Shown: in pieces, positions 45,430 to 57,718 of the stretch
Numbering within the stretch: position 1 is the first letter of the stretch
How the letters are laid out: each line of letters starts with the position of its first letter
NCBI GenBank assembly: GCA_947650285.1
Contig: CANTFL010000086.1
Span: forward strand, 620,001-684,000
DNA: 64,000 nt
Direction: 5' to 3'
Origin: Hyaloperonospora brassicae
Lineage: Eukaryota > Oomycota > Peronosporomycetes > Peronosporales > Peronosporaceae
Translations under genes and position numbers: made by a program
Notes under the pieces: model-generated
What the model saw: only the letters and a program-made list of their open reading frames with translations
What the model was told of the DNA's origin: nothing
The model's database searches: none

Positions 45430-46640
45430 TTGGCTTTCGCGTCAGTAGCCGTCAGGTGAACAGAAGTGCGGCTCTGTCAGCCAACGTGTACGGAAAAGAG
45501 GAAACACGACATAACGATCCAGATCGACTGTTCTAAGGCCTTCCTCTTCAGCGCTGGAACTGAGGCTGCAAGTTGCACCCAGAATCTGCACAAGTCGATT
45601 AAGAAGATTCTACGTGTCGCTAAAGCGTTACACCGCAAGCTACAAGGAAAAGAGCTACCTGCCGAAATAAGTTGATCGTTTCGTCAATACTCTCCGTGAA
45701 ATCGACATTCTGCTTACGGAAGCCGAGCTTACCCTGAGTCGAGACCTTCGTTACGCTCTACAGGACTTAGAAAAGAAGCGCAAGACGTCTCCAAGTAATT
45801 TGGAGTCAACTATATAAGCTCTAGTTTAGCATTTTGGTGAGTTTCTATTTTCGTCACCATGTCCGATTCTGTCTCAGACCAGATAATGGACAGTGTGGTG
45901 CAAATACTGAAACATCAACAACAGGTGATAGACCATTTGTGCGTCCTTGCATTGACTTTAAGCATTCGAGTAGACGAATTCAATATACCCGTATACACTG
46001 GTCGTCTGGACGAATCGGCAAGGCTATAATACGATGATAAGTAATAGTATTTTACGGCACGAGGAATAAGTTGGCATGACGAAACTATATCGGGAAAAGT
46101 CGTCGCCATCCTTGCCAGTGGTTTACGCGGACCTGCTGCATAGTGGTTTTCTACCGATCGAGCCGACATCACCTCGATCGACATTTTCTTTACCGAACTG
46201 TACCGTGAGATTGTTCCGGCCGATCTGCAACAGCGTCTACGTGACCACCTATATTTGATAAAGCAATCAGCTTGTAGCAACGTGACCGACTATGTTGCTC
46301 GCTTCCGTCAAGTTATGGTGCAAGTCACCGACATAAGTTAGATCAATAAAAACATCTACTTTCAGCGCGGGTGACGAGGTACCCCCCGTCAAGAGGTGAA
46401 GTATCGCCGCTGTTCCTTACTGAGTCAGGCAATTACGATCGCGATGGATTATGAAATTTCGCAATCAGGACAGCGACATGATTCCCAAGGTTCAAGAGGT
46501 CGTACAGCTCAACTATTTGTGTCTTCTTTTTCGGTTGATACTCGGCCGGAGCAAATGGAGCAAATCTCAGGAGGAAGAAGACAACGCTTTTGTTCGCTTA
46601 GTGCATCAGAAACGACACCTTAGCAGCGTGTTAGCTCTCA
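45430..46640 (+). pseudogene. Gag relic D (+ strand)
   Basis: Inserted orientation is opposite to the flanking elements. A coiled-coil leader is readable at about 45600-45820 (RVAKALHRKLQGKELPAEIS, a frame change, then LREIDILLTEAELTLSRDLRYALQDLEKKRK). A new start at about 45859 reads MSDSVSDQIMDSVVQILKHQQQVIDHL and FNIPVYTGRLDESARL. Gag core motifs FFTELYREIVPADLQQRLRDHL, TDYVARFRQVMVQVTDIS and EVKYRRCSLLSQAITIAMDYEIS follow. Stops and frame changes are frequent. No LTR or pol is attached. Confidence 0.65.
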
Positions 46641-46808
46641 GAGCAAGTGACGATGTGGCAGATGTTCGCCTAGAACGAAAGCTTCGGTATGATTACGCCA
46701 AACTTAGGGCCAAAGACCAGTTGCGAACTCGCACATGCTATGCTCCGGCTGTGCCGATTGATGTGGGTGTTGGTCAAGCGGTACCCCACTACCCACCTGC
46801 CTCCACCA

Positions 46809-47559
46809 CTATTGAAGAGAAGCGTCTTTGGTCACAGGAGGACCCTTGCCGCGATGTTCAAAAACATCCAAGGCGTATGGGCAATCCTGCCGAAGGGATG
46901 TCTTAAACTCCCATGAGTTTTCCGACCTCGGGTACCATCGCCACTTCACTAGATACTGGTATTGACCCTGAAGAGGACGTAGTTTTAGGAGTAGCTTCAC
47001 ATGGAAATGGCGGTTCCTTTGCTCATCGAGCAGCGTAGGAGGTGGTCGGTATATCGAAGGAGGAGCATGAGAAGATGCTTCTCGAGCTGAGTGGTCTCCG
47101 TGAGACATTGGGTAAGCCCCAGCGGGCGTTTGACGCGATGCGAGCCCGTGTCCAGGCGTTGGAGTTGGGCCAAGCCCGGATGGAGACTCATCTTGACCTC
47201 CTGATACGGATTCAGCAACAGATGGCAAGGCCAACCTAATCCGCGCAAGCGCCTTTAAGTTCACGTGGGACGGATCCCAATACGGCTTGAGCAAAACCAA
47301 CGTAGAACACGGGGTGTGTGCGCAGTTTGCGCAGAAGGTTGAGCGTATACGCAAGTTCCTTCTTGGCGACGACCGTGAATGGTCCGATGAAACGCGGACG
47401 CAACTTTGTCTTGAAGACAGCAGACACTACATCTGTAGGTAGGTTTTTTGCATTATATAGAACTTGGTCTCCGAACTCATAACGACCAATACAACCTCTG
47501 CCTTTAGTATCAACTTGTTCCTTCTGCTTGTCTTGGCTATCAGTTAGTGCGTCACGCAC
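46809..47559 (-). pseudogene. B2 integrase C-terminus and chromodomain
   Basis: 47559-47236: GRYEFGDQVLYNAKNLPTDVVSAVFKTKLRPRFIGPFTVVAKKELAYTLNLLRKLRTHPVFYVG in parts. A frame change follows, then a Pro-rich linker and RPPPTLLDEQRNRHFHVKLLLKLRPLQGQYQYLVKWRWYPRSENSWEFKTSL, a chromodomain with WRG changed to WRW. It ends at 46809. Confidence 0.85.
46914..47239 (+). pseudogene. Antisense coiled-coil frame over the B2 chromodomain
   Basis: Plus-strand frame starting MSFPTSGTIATSLDTG, one TAG, then EVVGISKEEHEKMLLELSGLRETLGKP and MRARVQALELGQARMETHLDLLIRIQQQM, a convincing heptad pattern ending at 47239. It lies opposite the integrase linker and chromodomain, the same relative place as the antisense ORF of element A. 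It may be chance, since it opposes a Pro/Leu-rich linker. Confidence 0.35.
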
Positions 47560-47607
47560 ATGTCGTAAGACATTTAATCGCGTTGCGAGAAACTCGCTTA
47601 CCTATTT

Positions 47608-48296
47608 TTAAACAGTAGAAGGGCTGATGATAGCAAGCCGATCGGCAACTCCTCTCCCACCAAGCCCTGAACCACGCAGTGGTAGCGAAAACGGAACGCG
47701 AGGGTTTGTGAGACCATTTACATTAAATGGTGTGCAGCCGGTGGAGGCATGCACGGCGTTATTCAACGCAAAATCAACGACAGAGAGCATCAAACTCCAA
47801 CGCTTTGGCGTTTCAGCGCAAAAATAGCGCAAGATGTCACCAATGATGCGATTCACTCGCTCGGTTTGACCATTGATCTGCGGATGATCCGCTGTGGACA
47901 TGTCCAAACGTGTGCCGAGCACCTTAAAGATGGACTTCTAAAACTTCCCAGTGAAGCGAGGATCTCTATCAGAGACGATTGCCAACGGCAAACCGTGTTG
48001 TCGAAACACGCGATCGATAAACTGCGTAGCTGTACCCTCACTATCAATGGTATCCGGCACCGCCGCTAAATGAGCCATCTTGCATAAACGGTCAACAAAG
48101 ACCACAATACCCGTATTGCCATACGAATCTTTCGGTAAACAGAACAGGAAATCCATGCCAATGGGCTTCCAACACCCTTTGGGTACAGGCAAACTAGCCA
48201 GCGGCGCGGCTGCGTCAGGTGAGGTTGTATACCCGTCGACACGTTCCACACGTACGAACATATTTGCTCACCCATTTTTATAGTTTGGGCCACCAA
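47608..48296 (-). pseudogene. B2 integrase core
   Basis: 48261-47938 contains GCWKPIGMDFLFCLPKDSYGNTGIVVFVDRLCKMAHLAAVPDTID (first Asp) and IVSDRDPRFTGKF (second Asp), then a TAG. 47922-47608 continues LGTRLDMSTADHPQINGQTERVNRIIGDIL (Glu). Catalytic residues are present but the frame is interrupted. Confidence 0.88.
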
Positions 48297-48365
48297 TAGA
48301 ATTGGCTAACTGAGCCGTAGGTCTTCTCACGACCGAGATGACCACTCAACGCAGTATCATGTGTC

Positions 48366-49037
48366 TCATAGAGGATCCGATATTTTTAACTCTTCTTCAT
48401 GAGGGACAACGATGCGAGGGGTATCCTCCACATCCGTGCTATAGCACAACGGGCCTTGGTCGATAGAATATCGATGTAACCTCGCACGTAATCGTGCCGA
48501 CAATTCTATGTCCGAGTCCATAAACTCCTCGCTCCTTAGAGCACAAAGCAGAGCTACATTGCGTTCATCCTTGGCATATGTAGTACGAATTAGGTCAGTG
48601 ACCGACGACGACAGAATCGTAACATGATCAAGCTCATAGTCAGGCCTGCGTGAGAACGCATCAGCCAAAGCATTCTGCTTGCCCAGCTTATACTTCAACT
48701 CGAAGTTGTACTCGGCAAAGAAGGAAAGCCAACGAGCCATTCTCTGAGAGAGGTGAGGCGACTGGGTCGCAGTGCGTAGTGACGCATAATCTGTATAGAT
48801 TACAAACGGCTTAGAGCCAAGATGATGAACTCTGAAGTTGACGAGAGCATAATTGATTGCAAGAAGCTCTTTGTCATGAACAGGATAGTTCTTTTCTGCA
48901 GCCTTCAGCTGCCAGGACCCAAACGCAATGACGCGCTCCCGTCCATCGGAATCTGTTTGTAACAGAGCGCTGCCTATGGCAAAGTCAGATGCGTCACAGA
49001 CAACACTGAAAGATCGATCAGGATCAGGCAAAGCCAA
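48366..49037 (-). pseudogene. B2 RNase H
   Basis: DPDRSFSVVCDASDFAIGSALLQTD, QLKAAEKNYPVHDKELLAINYAL, VIYTDYASLRTATQSPHLSQRMARWLSFFAEYNFELKYKLGKQNALADAFSRRPDYE in parts: all four catalytic positions are present. It runs on into the spacer before the integrase zinc domain. Confidence 0.9.
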
Positions 49038-49063
49038 GATCGGTGCATGAAGGAGACTCCCCT

Positions 49064-50020
49064 TTACTGCTTAAAAAGCATCATGCTCGGTGCTAGTCCA
49101 GCACCATTCCACATCCTTTTAAGGGGATAGGATAATGGCCGAGCCATATGTGCGTAATTCGCACTATACTTGTGCAAGTAATTGGCAAGGCCAAGCCACT
49201 TACGCAAGTCTTTTTGGTTCTTTGGAACCGGCCAATCAATTATAACTTTTACCTTAGCGGGATCCGCTCGAAGGCCTCGCTTCCCAATAAAGTACCCTAA
49301 AAAGGGAATCTCTTCTGCACCCGTTGCACTTAGACGCGTTAGCGTACAACTTATTCGTGCGCATGCACTCGAGCACAGCTCATAAATGGTCAATGTGATT
49401 TTCCACATCTGACCGACCATTCATAGCACGACTATGGAAAAAGATGTCATCAAAGTACGTCTGTGAATACCCTCTGTGAGGTCTGAACAATTGTGTCACA
49501 AGAAGATTTAATGTAGCCGGGACATTTGATAACCCTTGCGGCATAACAAGCCACTCCCAGAGCATACCGCTTGGATGCTGACCGCTGTCAGCAGAATATC
49601 GCTTTCTCGCATGAGAAGCTGGTAATCACCATCGACTAAGTCGAGCGCACTGAACATTGTACATCCCATTATATTGTTCTGAAGAACATCCTTCCTCGGA
49701 ATTGGTGTCTGAGCCGGGATGGTGGCCCCATTAAGCTTATTGTAGGCATGAACAATGCGCCACTTCCCATTGGGATTTTTGACACTAAAGGTCGGTGTGG
49801 AATGGGGGAGATTTGCTCTCACGTACCATTCCTGCCGCGTGCTTTGCACAAAAGAAGTCGTCAATGACGTCAAACTATTTCTTCGGTAAAGGCCACTGCC
49901 GTGAAACGCAGTATTTAGATTAAGGAACCAAGTCGTTTCATGACGTACACCTCTATCGGGAGGCAAGACGGACGGTGGGTTATGACACACCACGTCCTAA
50001 AATTCCTTTACTAAAGGATG
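49064..50020 (-). pseudogene. B2 reverse transcriptase
   Basis: NPNGKWRIVHAYNKLNGATIPAQTPIPRKDVLQNNI and MFSALDLVDGDYQLLMRESDILLTAV, then LWEWLVMPQGLSNVPATLNLLVTQLFRPHRGYSQTYFDDIFFHSRAMNG (YFDD active site), then FLGYFIGKRGLRADPAKVKVIIDWPVPKNQKDLRKWLGLANYLHKYSANYAHM in parts. Spread over three frames. Confidence 0.9.
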
Positions 50021-51300
50021 GAAAGGATCCTTAAGGATCCTTAAGGATCAAAGATCCACTACGGGCATTTAATGCCGCCTTTGTGTCCTCAAGAATAGAC
50101 TCGTCCAATAACGAGGATGAGTTCAACTCAATATCCGGTCGAATGATCACTAACTCGAATAATTCTCCTGCCTGTAAGGCTTGGCTAAATTCGCCGTCAG
50201 AAATTTCGTCTAGTTCAAAGAGAGCATCCAAAGATGGAAGAGTCTCAAGACTAATATTGCCATCAATCTGGCCAGTCAACCCATTGACAAGTGTATATAT
50301 TGAATTATTACTATTATCACTTCGTGACTTCTTAGACGTTGGGCTCTTAACAGTTGCCACACTACGCTGAGATTGTTTCCTCAAAGGAAACTTACGCCTC
50401 CTAGAGGCCGGGACAGTAGGGTCCCCGTGGGTACTTTTCATCTTAGCACGCTCTATACGAGAGCTCATGTCTTGAACGGCATCTGGTGAAGTGTTACGTA
50501 ACTCGAATACTTCACCCAGTGGAATTACACGTACCACTTCACGTACAGCATTCGGGCCTAGCCCTGAACACTCTGGCTTCTCGCCATTAATGTCATTTCC
50601 GACATTCAGTGAGGTGCCACCTCGGCCGTTCTATTTCGGTGGAATTTCACGTGCACCCCCACTCACATCAGAGGAATTATATTCTTAATGTCTCGGCCCT
50701 AGTCCAACCATGCCTGCAGAATGCAGTGACTCAGTGTATCAATGAGTATCAATCAACGGAGTACAACCCTCTTCACATACGTTGAAAGAGATCCGCTCAG
50801 TATCGACTTCATTGACATTGGAGTTATTTATCTCTGACATACCAATGTCCAGAACATTGACATCTTCCGTACATGGCTCGCGCCAATAGCACTTTTGTTG
50901 CCGAGCAAAGGTGGGTTCATGACTCCCCGAAGCTTCGCTAGAAATATTACGCGTGGCGCTTAAGGTCTTAGACCTCCAATCAATCCATGGCTCATGGCGT
51001 TTAAGCCAAGCCATACCCAGGATGAGATCGTATCTCGAATCCAAATCGAGGACAAAACAGCGTTCAATGCTGTCAAAGTCGAAAAACTTCACACCTAAGT
51101 TCAACGGAACTTTAGGCACCGTGACGCGAATATCAGTCGCTAAACGAACGGTTATTGAACCACCCTCATGCGCTTTGAGCGCTTCAGCGTATCGCTGACT
51201 TCACTCAAGGGAACGACGTCAAACATAATTGCATGATGCTCCAGAGTCGATAAGGATCGACCAATGATTCTCAAATCCTTTGATCTTCGCATCGGCGACT
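50021..51300 (-). pseudogene. B2 protease and linker
   Basis: The protease part at 51119-50739 reads VKFFDFDSIERCFVLDLDSRYDLILGMAWLKRHEPWIDWRSKTL, the distal half of a retropepsin (ILGMAWL box). The active-site half, around 51230, is in a broken frame. The linker at 50537-50031 is acidic and Ser-rich. Confidence 0.75.
50024..50050. repeat. Palindromic tandem GGATCCTTAA
   Basis: Two and a half units of the self-complementary decamer at the junction between the linker and RT of B2. It can fold on itself or slip; probably the product of local slippage. Confidence 0.75.
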
Positions 51301-51553
51301 AACACGCCAGGCTTGTATCCACGCTCTGTACTGGTGGGCACATAGCTCGGTGGGGCTAAGCCCTGTTTCACTTTACCTCGTAGAGAAGCAACAGAACTCA
51401 GTTCTGCCCCAGTGAGGCGCCCCGCGCCTACTGGGTGTCGACGTTCCCCCGAGCCATACCAGGTTTCTGGTTGTGGATGGGGTTTTAACCCATAGGAGTC
51501 GGTTGTTGCTTACGCAAAGGAAAAGTGGGACGCAATTGTTTAGTGCTTCTGCA

Positions 51554-52216
51554 TCAATAACAGCGTTTCACTTCCTGTCGTTGCTCTGCAACATGAAGCT
51601 TCGCTTCACCGTCATCTTCAGCATGGCTGAGATTTATCGGTTCTCGCTTACAGTAAGCCGAGGTGCTCGCAGATGTTGCCCTCGTAAAGCTAGGGTTGTA
51701 CCCATTCCAACCAAGTCTGGCCGACTTAAAGTTGTGCTTAGCACATCGAGCGATGCTAACAGCCTCCTCAAAGGTTAAGGTATGGACCCGATATACCTCG
51801 GTCCTGGCAACGCCATTACGAAAACCTTCCATGAAGACAGTCACACAGACTTTCTCAGGAAGAGGGTCAGACTACATAGCAGCCATCAGAGTTCTCAACT
51901 CCTGGACATAGTCCGTTAGCTCATTCTTACCCTGACGGGTAGACAAGAAGCGTGAGCGCACGCGATAGTCCTGGCTAGGCGGCGAGAAAACTCGCAATAG
52001 GTCTAGCTTGAGCGAATCCCATGTGGCAAACGCCAAGTAGACCGACGTGCCACACGTCATAGCCCATTCTCTAGCTCTTACATCGAGCTTGGCGATGGCC
52101 ATCGAGACCCGCTGATACTCCAATGAGATAAGGCCAGAGCTCATGGCCATCTCAATCTCTCGGATCCAGATAGTGAGATTTTCTACCTCCTTCCCGGAGT
52201 AATGTTTAACGTCCAT
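51554..52216 (-). pseudogene. B2 Gag
   Basis: Starts MDVKHYSGKEVENLTIWIREIEMAMSSG, with LDVRAREWAMTC and WDSLKLDLLRVFSPPSQDYRVRSRFLSTRQGKNELTDYVQELRTLMAAM, a TAG, then SDPLPEKVCVTVFMEGFRNGVARTEVYRV and a decayed tail. Gag core of the gypsy type. No intact zinc knuckle found. Confidence 0.85.
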
Positions 52217-52496
52217 CCTAAGGAGACGAGGCTTAGCCTCTTCATTTCACATCGCCACGTAGCGTGTTGGCATAGCCGACGCTACTTCGTTTTAAACCTG
52301 TCCTAAAAGGGCCGTTTCATATTGTATGAAGGCCTCGACTCGTGCATTAAGCACATCGGGACCTTGTGCAGCTAGATACTCCACATACTCAGAGCCTACG
52401 GCCGCGGTCAATTTCTCAAGCGCGACCTTTTGAGCCTCAGAGAGGGGTGTGGATTGCTCCATCCTGACAGAGTATCAGTCGTTATTGACTCAGGTG

Positions 52497-53045
52497 TAGA
52501 TTGACTACTAAGCTACCAAGTTTAGCGGAGCTACATAGCTCCTTAAGTCAGAGGAAGACTTTACGATCAATGAGCAACTTTGGTTCAACGAACCCGACTT
52601 AAGGAGTCAACAGCTCTACGAGCAACTTTGGTTCTAATAACCCGACTCAGAGAGTCAACAAGCTCAGAGAGCTTACGGTCCCTGTTCCAGGGGGACCAAA
52701 CAATTCAAGAGAATCACAGCACAGAGTGCTCAAGAGCAGCTACCTTTACAGGCGTTGCTAGCTCTTCCGATCAAGACGCCTCGTAATGCACGTGTCTTAT
52801 GTTGATCAAAATGAGAACTGCATTTTATTTCTTCTTTTAACCTAACAGAACACCGTAGAAAAAAGTAAATAACCAACTTACTTATGTCCTAAATAAACCT
52901 ATTAAAAGATCTCGTAGCCAATTGTTGACAGACGTTAGTCTTCAACAATTTATAATTATGTTCTAATATTACTTTAAAGGGGATCCCATTCCTTGTGTGT
53001 ATTACACCTACTGTCGACTACCATTCGACGTGAAACCCCGTTACA
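52497..53045 (-). repeat. B2 5' LTR
   Basis: About 549 bp, starting TGTAACGGGG at 53045 and ending TCTACA at 52497 on the minus strand. Inverted copy of the solo LTR at 36856-37380. Small plus-strand frames inside it are meaningless LTR shadows. Confidence 0.85.
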
Positions 53046-53800
53046 ACTAAGGATCGATTTGACTAAATTATTGGTGATACATAAGTTTATGCCGCCATTC
53101 GTACCGGACCAATTAGCTGTGCTTTTAATATCTTCAGCTCTGGATTAGTGGACAGTAGGTTTACTCAACTCCTTTCACTAATATTCTTTCTCTAGCAGTT
53201 CCACCCGCCAAGCGTTGAGCCGGTTTGTCATATTTTCTTTAATGTCCACAAAAAGTAACTGACCGCTTAGATGTTTTCATAGTACGATAGTGTGGATCTT
53301 ATCAAACCTTTCGATCTTGTGGATCAGAGCTAGCCTTGGGATCGCGCGCATACGACCTAACTTGTGATCGTGTGGATCCAATCAAGTATTACTAGCCTGT
53401 GAATCACACCTCCATCATTTTTTTCATTCTCTCCGTCTTCGCGATTTGCTTCTTTGACTTAGCTTAAAGATTTCATGATTCTCAGATTTTTCCAAAAAAT
53501 CACTTTGCGAATTATGCTTTGCAGCATGAATCATGGTGGTCTTTTAATGACCACTTCGAGGCTGTATAGGGTTTTCATAAAGATCGAGTGACTGATCTTC
53601 CTCTTCTATTAAATTTTTATAAAACCCTCTATAGCATTTTAGATACTATGAGGATACGTTTACCGTCGCGTTTCTGCGACCATCCTTTTGCCTCTAACGC
53701 TTCCGTCCTGGTTCCTTCTCATTTCTTTTATCTTCGCTTAGTAATCAACAAACAAATTCCCCTTCACCAAAAGATCCGGGAACGCGCACCATCGTGGTGT
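53046..53800. other. Gap between B2 and C copy 2, nothing recognised
   Basis: AT-rich, with no domain or repeat relation noted beyond the B2 LTR end and the start of the C terminal block. Confidence 0.5.
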
Positions 53801-54946
53801 AGTGGTGATCACAATTTCCTTGTGATCTTGACTCTCCGCTGGCGCTCGGACGACCGACTGATGGAGGGGGTACCCCGGTTCCGTGCTCTGTATCTTCTTG
53901 CTCACCTTGTGTACCCGTCGTTGGGGCGGGTTGCACTCTTCTTTGTGGACTTGATCTGAGGCTGAACTTGACCGTTTTGGGGATAGGGGTGGATCAGGTG
54001 GAAACGATTCACCCGGTCAAACGTGGAGTGGATCGAGTGTGAATTCTTCACTCGAACGCAAGTGCACTTGGACGCTCTCCCAGAGTCGCCTGTATCCAAA
54101 GGTGATGTTTGATCCGCGAGCCTTCTTACCACTTGAGCCGTCTCGCGATCTTGAATCTGAACCGAAAGGTATCCTGCGTGCGATCGTAGTTGGGAGAGGG
54201 TGAAACTGATGTTCGGCCTGACCAAACAATGCAAGGGCGAAGCTTGTAGAGACGCGGGTCAATCTCTGTTCAACAAGAGACCAAATTTTCTACGTGGGAG
54301 AAGTCGACGCGTGTCTTTCGTTGCAAATTCAATTCTGTTTAATGTCAACCAACCAAAGACACATCCTGTGACTATACCTACCTGCTCGCTAGGTCAACTG
54401 CTGCGTATCGCCTGTCTATGTGATTCACTTCTCGCATGATGTGGTCTAAAGCAGATACACGGGTAGCGGACCGCTCCGTAGTGGATTGATCGGGTAGTAG
54501 ATCGCCCGGCATCAGATCGCACGGGTAGCGGATTGCTCGGGTAGTGGACCGCTTGGAAAGTGGATCGCGGTTTGTGGTCCTTACCTATTATGTGTCCACA
54601 CGATCAAGCATTAGACACCCAGGGTGGATCGTGATCTATCTCTCGAGTCTATGATCGGGCATCCACTTCGGATCGCCGTCACTTCTAAGACCTCGCATGT
54701 TTGATGATCTTGGCGAGGCACGCCCCCAGCTTCATTCCATATTCAACTATTTTACAGTGAAGTTAGCGATCCATTACTCCGGTTGATGTTCATTCCTTGA
54801 TTGATACGGTGCTTGCAGCTTGGTGATCCAAGCCCTTGATTGCGGATCTTGATCGGTCAGTCACCGATCCTCGACTATACTTCTTCATGACCGTTAGGTA
54901 GATCAATACGAATAAATTCCACAGTCGTCTTCTGTAACTCAGTCGT
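53801..54946. repeat. Terminal block of family C, copy 2 (candidate 3' LTR)
   Basis: Same sequence and orientation as 39137-40288, with a small number of substitutions and short indels. It sits at the 3' side of C copy 2, beyond the antisense ORF. Candidate 3' LTR; the test is whether it recurs beyond the right edge of this window. Confidence 0.7.
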
Positions 54947-55101
54947 TTTATCCCGTCATTCGTGCCAACGGGCCTATCTCCGAGCGCACTCCACCAATCA
55001 AATCGATCTCGCACTTAATGCGATAGGCGCGATCTACACTTTTCATCAGTAAACCTCTGAGCATCTCCACAATCATCCTCTGCACCGGAGGTGGACATAC
55101 A

Positions 55102-56790
55102 GTGTCGATCGACGGTGCACCTACAACGCCCATGAATTCTAATTCGTCCGCACCTTCCAGCTCGAGAGCTGATAACTCGATTCCACCTCCCCCTCCACTG
55201 CCGTTTTCGAACTGGCGGAAGGATGTCATGTTACCCTTGTCTCGGGTGGGCGCTGCATTCTTGTTGGATCGCGATACTTCGACTCCGTGGATCGCGGCAC
55301 TCTACGATCAACTGGACTTCCAGGAAGCGGTTGTTGCAGACTACCACACGTTGGAGGAGGTATTTCGGGATCAGAAACTGCAGATCGACCAACTGCAAAC
55401 GAATGCGACTGTACGTCAAGATCGCCCGGCGCTTGGCGACCTATGTCCAGGAGCGTTATCTAGGCATCTGGACAGATCATTAGGACGTGATCGAGAGGAT
55501 TTACAGGCTCAAGACAGAGCTGGCACGGCGCTTGGGCCAAGATCACGTGATCCGAGAAATCAAGACAACCCCTCTTATAACCCGAACGGAAGTCGAAACA
55601 AGCAGAGGATCGTCCCATTCGGGAATCGTCCTCGGTTCAACAGGATGTGGAAGCGTTGCCTCTACGTCAGGCAGCTGCGGAACATAATCCGGGTGGCAAT
55701 CTCCAAACTGCAACAGCCAAGGCATCCAATCACAAGAATGCTTTGACAGAGCTGAAAAGGAACTTGACACGGTCTGAATGGCGTTGTTAGACATATCGAA
55801 GGCATATCACGACCGCCTACAAAGACAAGGGTGCGTAGAGGCGGAGCTGGAGCGGCTGCGATCGGACCTCGCGGATCAAAACGACCAGGTTGATCGTCTA
55901 CGCATTCAAGCATCGGGCTGGGAACAGAAGTATGTATCTGCTGTTTGCAATCGTGACGTTCTCGCGACTCACCTGGCTCGATTGTCATCTGGATCGCTCC
56001 AACTTTCTCCAAATGTCTCGTCCACAGCTTCCACTACCCCACTAACCGGCAAGCTATCCAGGTCCACGGATTACAACTACCCGATCAAGCGTATTCGCGC
56101 CGCGAACATGACGCGATCCGGGAAGAAATCGGCGAATTTTCCTTCGGCCAAATCAGCCGACAAGTCCCCGCAATCCACCGGCCCAGTGTAACCTGCCAAA
56201 GCACCCGGATCGGATGAAGCACCCCGCGTCTCTGCGCGGTCTTCCAGGTCAACTAGCTCTGACGAGCTCAAAACGACGTCAGAATCTGCACGGACTCTAT
56301 CGACTTACGCACCGCGAGTAGAATACGATCCGCCTCCCTAATTGGAAGAAAACGGGCCCAGAAGCTTCCGGCCAGCGATACGCCTCTCTCCAATACAGAG
56401 CCATTTGACTCATCTGAAGAAGATACTCTGGCCGCTTTGTCGAGATAGCGCTCCTTGTTGCGGCGTTGTGGATCACCTGGAAACGTTCCGCCTCCTTCCA
56501 GACCGATTCCCGCTCCAATCTGCGTGAATTCTTCGATTTCCAAGTCCGATTTTCCCCCACCTTCGAGTGAATTTTCACTGCATGCGAAGCGTCCAGTATC
56601 GAAGGTGGACCTATTCAGCAAAGCGTCAAGCGACTCCGACGGATCGGTCAGTATGAACAGCGACACGCGGGATGCCAAAATTGCCCTGCTTTCGCCAGCT
56701 GAATACGACGTTTTGCCCCGACCCGGGTATCCCTGGCTATATGCTTTTCCGACTACCGCCATCGGGTACCCTGGCCTCACCACCGCGTAA
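55102..56790 (+). pseudogene. Antisense coiled-coil ORF of C copy 2 (frameshifted)
   Basis: Plus-strand coding opposite to pol, between the terminal block and the pol end. Start at 55102: MSIDGAPTTPMNSNSSAPSS, a Pro/Ser-rich lead, then FSNWRKDVMLPLSRVGAAFLLDRDTSTPWIAALYDQLDFQEAVVADYHTLEEVF in parts. After a frame change at about 55415 it reads RRLATYVQERYLGIW and IERIYRLKTELARRLGQ. Another frame holds AYHDRLQRQGCVEAELERLRSDLADQNDQVDRLRIQ, strong coiled coil, then a Ser/Lys-rich tail. Later fragments reach FSKASSDSDGSVSMNSDTRDAK near 56660. Position and layout (disordered N-terminus, coiled coil) parallel the element A antisense ORF, but I see no sequence match. Function unknown. Confidence 0.6.
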
Positions 56791-57718
56791 CGCCGTGGTC
56801 GGCCCGTCGTGTCAGCTTGACTTGCTTGGCGGAGCTGGACGTGGATACCCTGTTTAAGCACCTGACGCGTCCGAAAGGGTACATCTTCCCAGCACCCACA
56901 GCGCCTCGATACAACTGAGCTCCGCTTCAATCCGACTGAATTCTACGGCTGTTTAATCCGGCTTAAGTGTTGGCGGTGTACCAGCAAGAGCCCTAGAACA
57001 ATAACCGTATCCAAGTCACATCGGTCTTTTTTTGCGCGCATGGTTGGTTCGCAGAGTTGGCATCCATGTACCGTGTCTTCGAGACCCGGCACCGGTAGGC
57101 TGTGTGAAGAGTGATACACTCCGTAAACCTTATAATTGAGCAGAGCGATCGCGATCCAGAGCTGGCGCAGCTATACCAGCAGCGCAAACAGCGGTGATCG
57201 CGATCAGGTCCCCGATGAAGAAAAACTGTTGCGTTTTATCCGTCCGAAATTGGTAGACGTACACTGTAAACCTGAACTTTCTACTGGATTCCTACTTCAT
57301 GTGTCTCCCATCTCCGGTTGAGATTCGTCCTTGGTTTTCGGGTCTTGGCCATCCGCACGATAACATATCCAACCTGATATCAGCCCTGACGCGTCTGACT
57401 TCAGCTAAACCTTGGCGCAAATAGTTTCGATCCCGCATTGAGGATCACCCGGGGTCGTCTATCACCCGCCTGTCCGGCAAGTATTTTCCGAATAAGTCCA
57501 AAGCGATCCGGACGATCCCTTCATTCAATCATGCAATACATCTCCATCTTTTTTTTCGTCGTCGATCGTCACATAAATTCATCGCATTTGCCTTTTCATA
57601 TATATATCCACTGTGATCAAGCTTTGATACCCTGGACCGTTAAACGTCACATTTCTACCACTTCTCCTTGTGCAACCTTCTTGCAGGCCAATTCCGATCC
57701 GACCGATCGGCTATTCAT

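Larger units (their letters stand above)
46809..53045 (-). mobile_element. Gypsy element B2, 3' truncated
   Basis: 5' LTR at 52497-53045, then Gag, protease, RT, RNase H, integrase and chromodomain on the minus strand, ending at about 46809 without a 3' LTR. The polyprotein is broken by several stops and frameshifts. Protein motifs resemble those of element A (for example FHSRAMNG beside the RT active site), so the two are related lineages, but short dyads are far fewer here. Confidence 0.88.
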
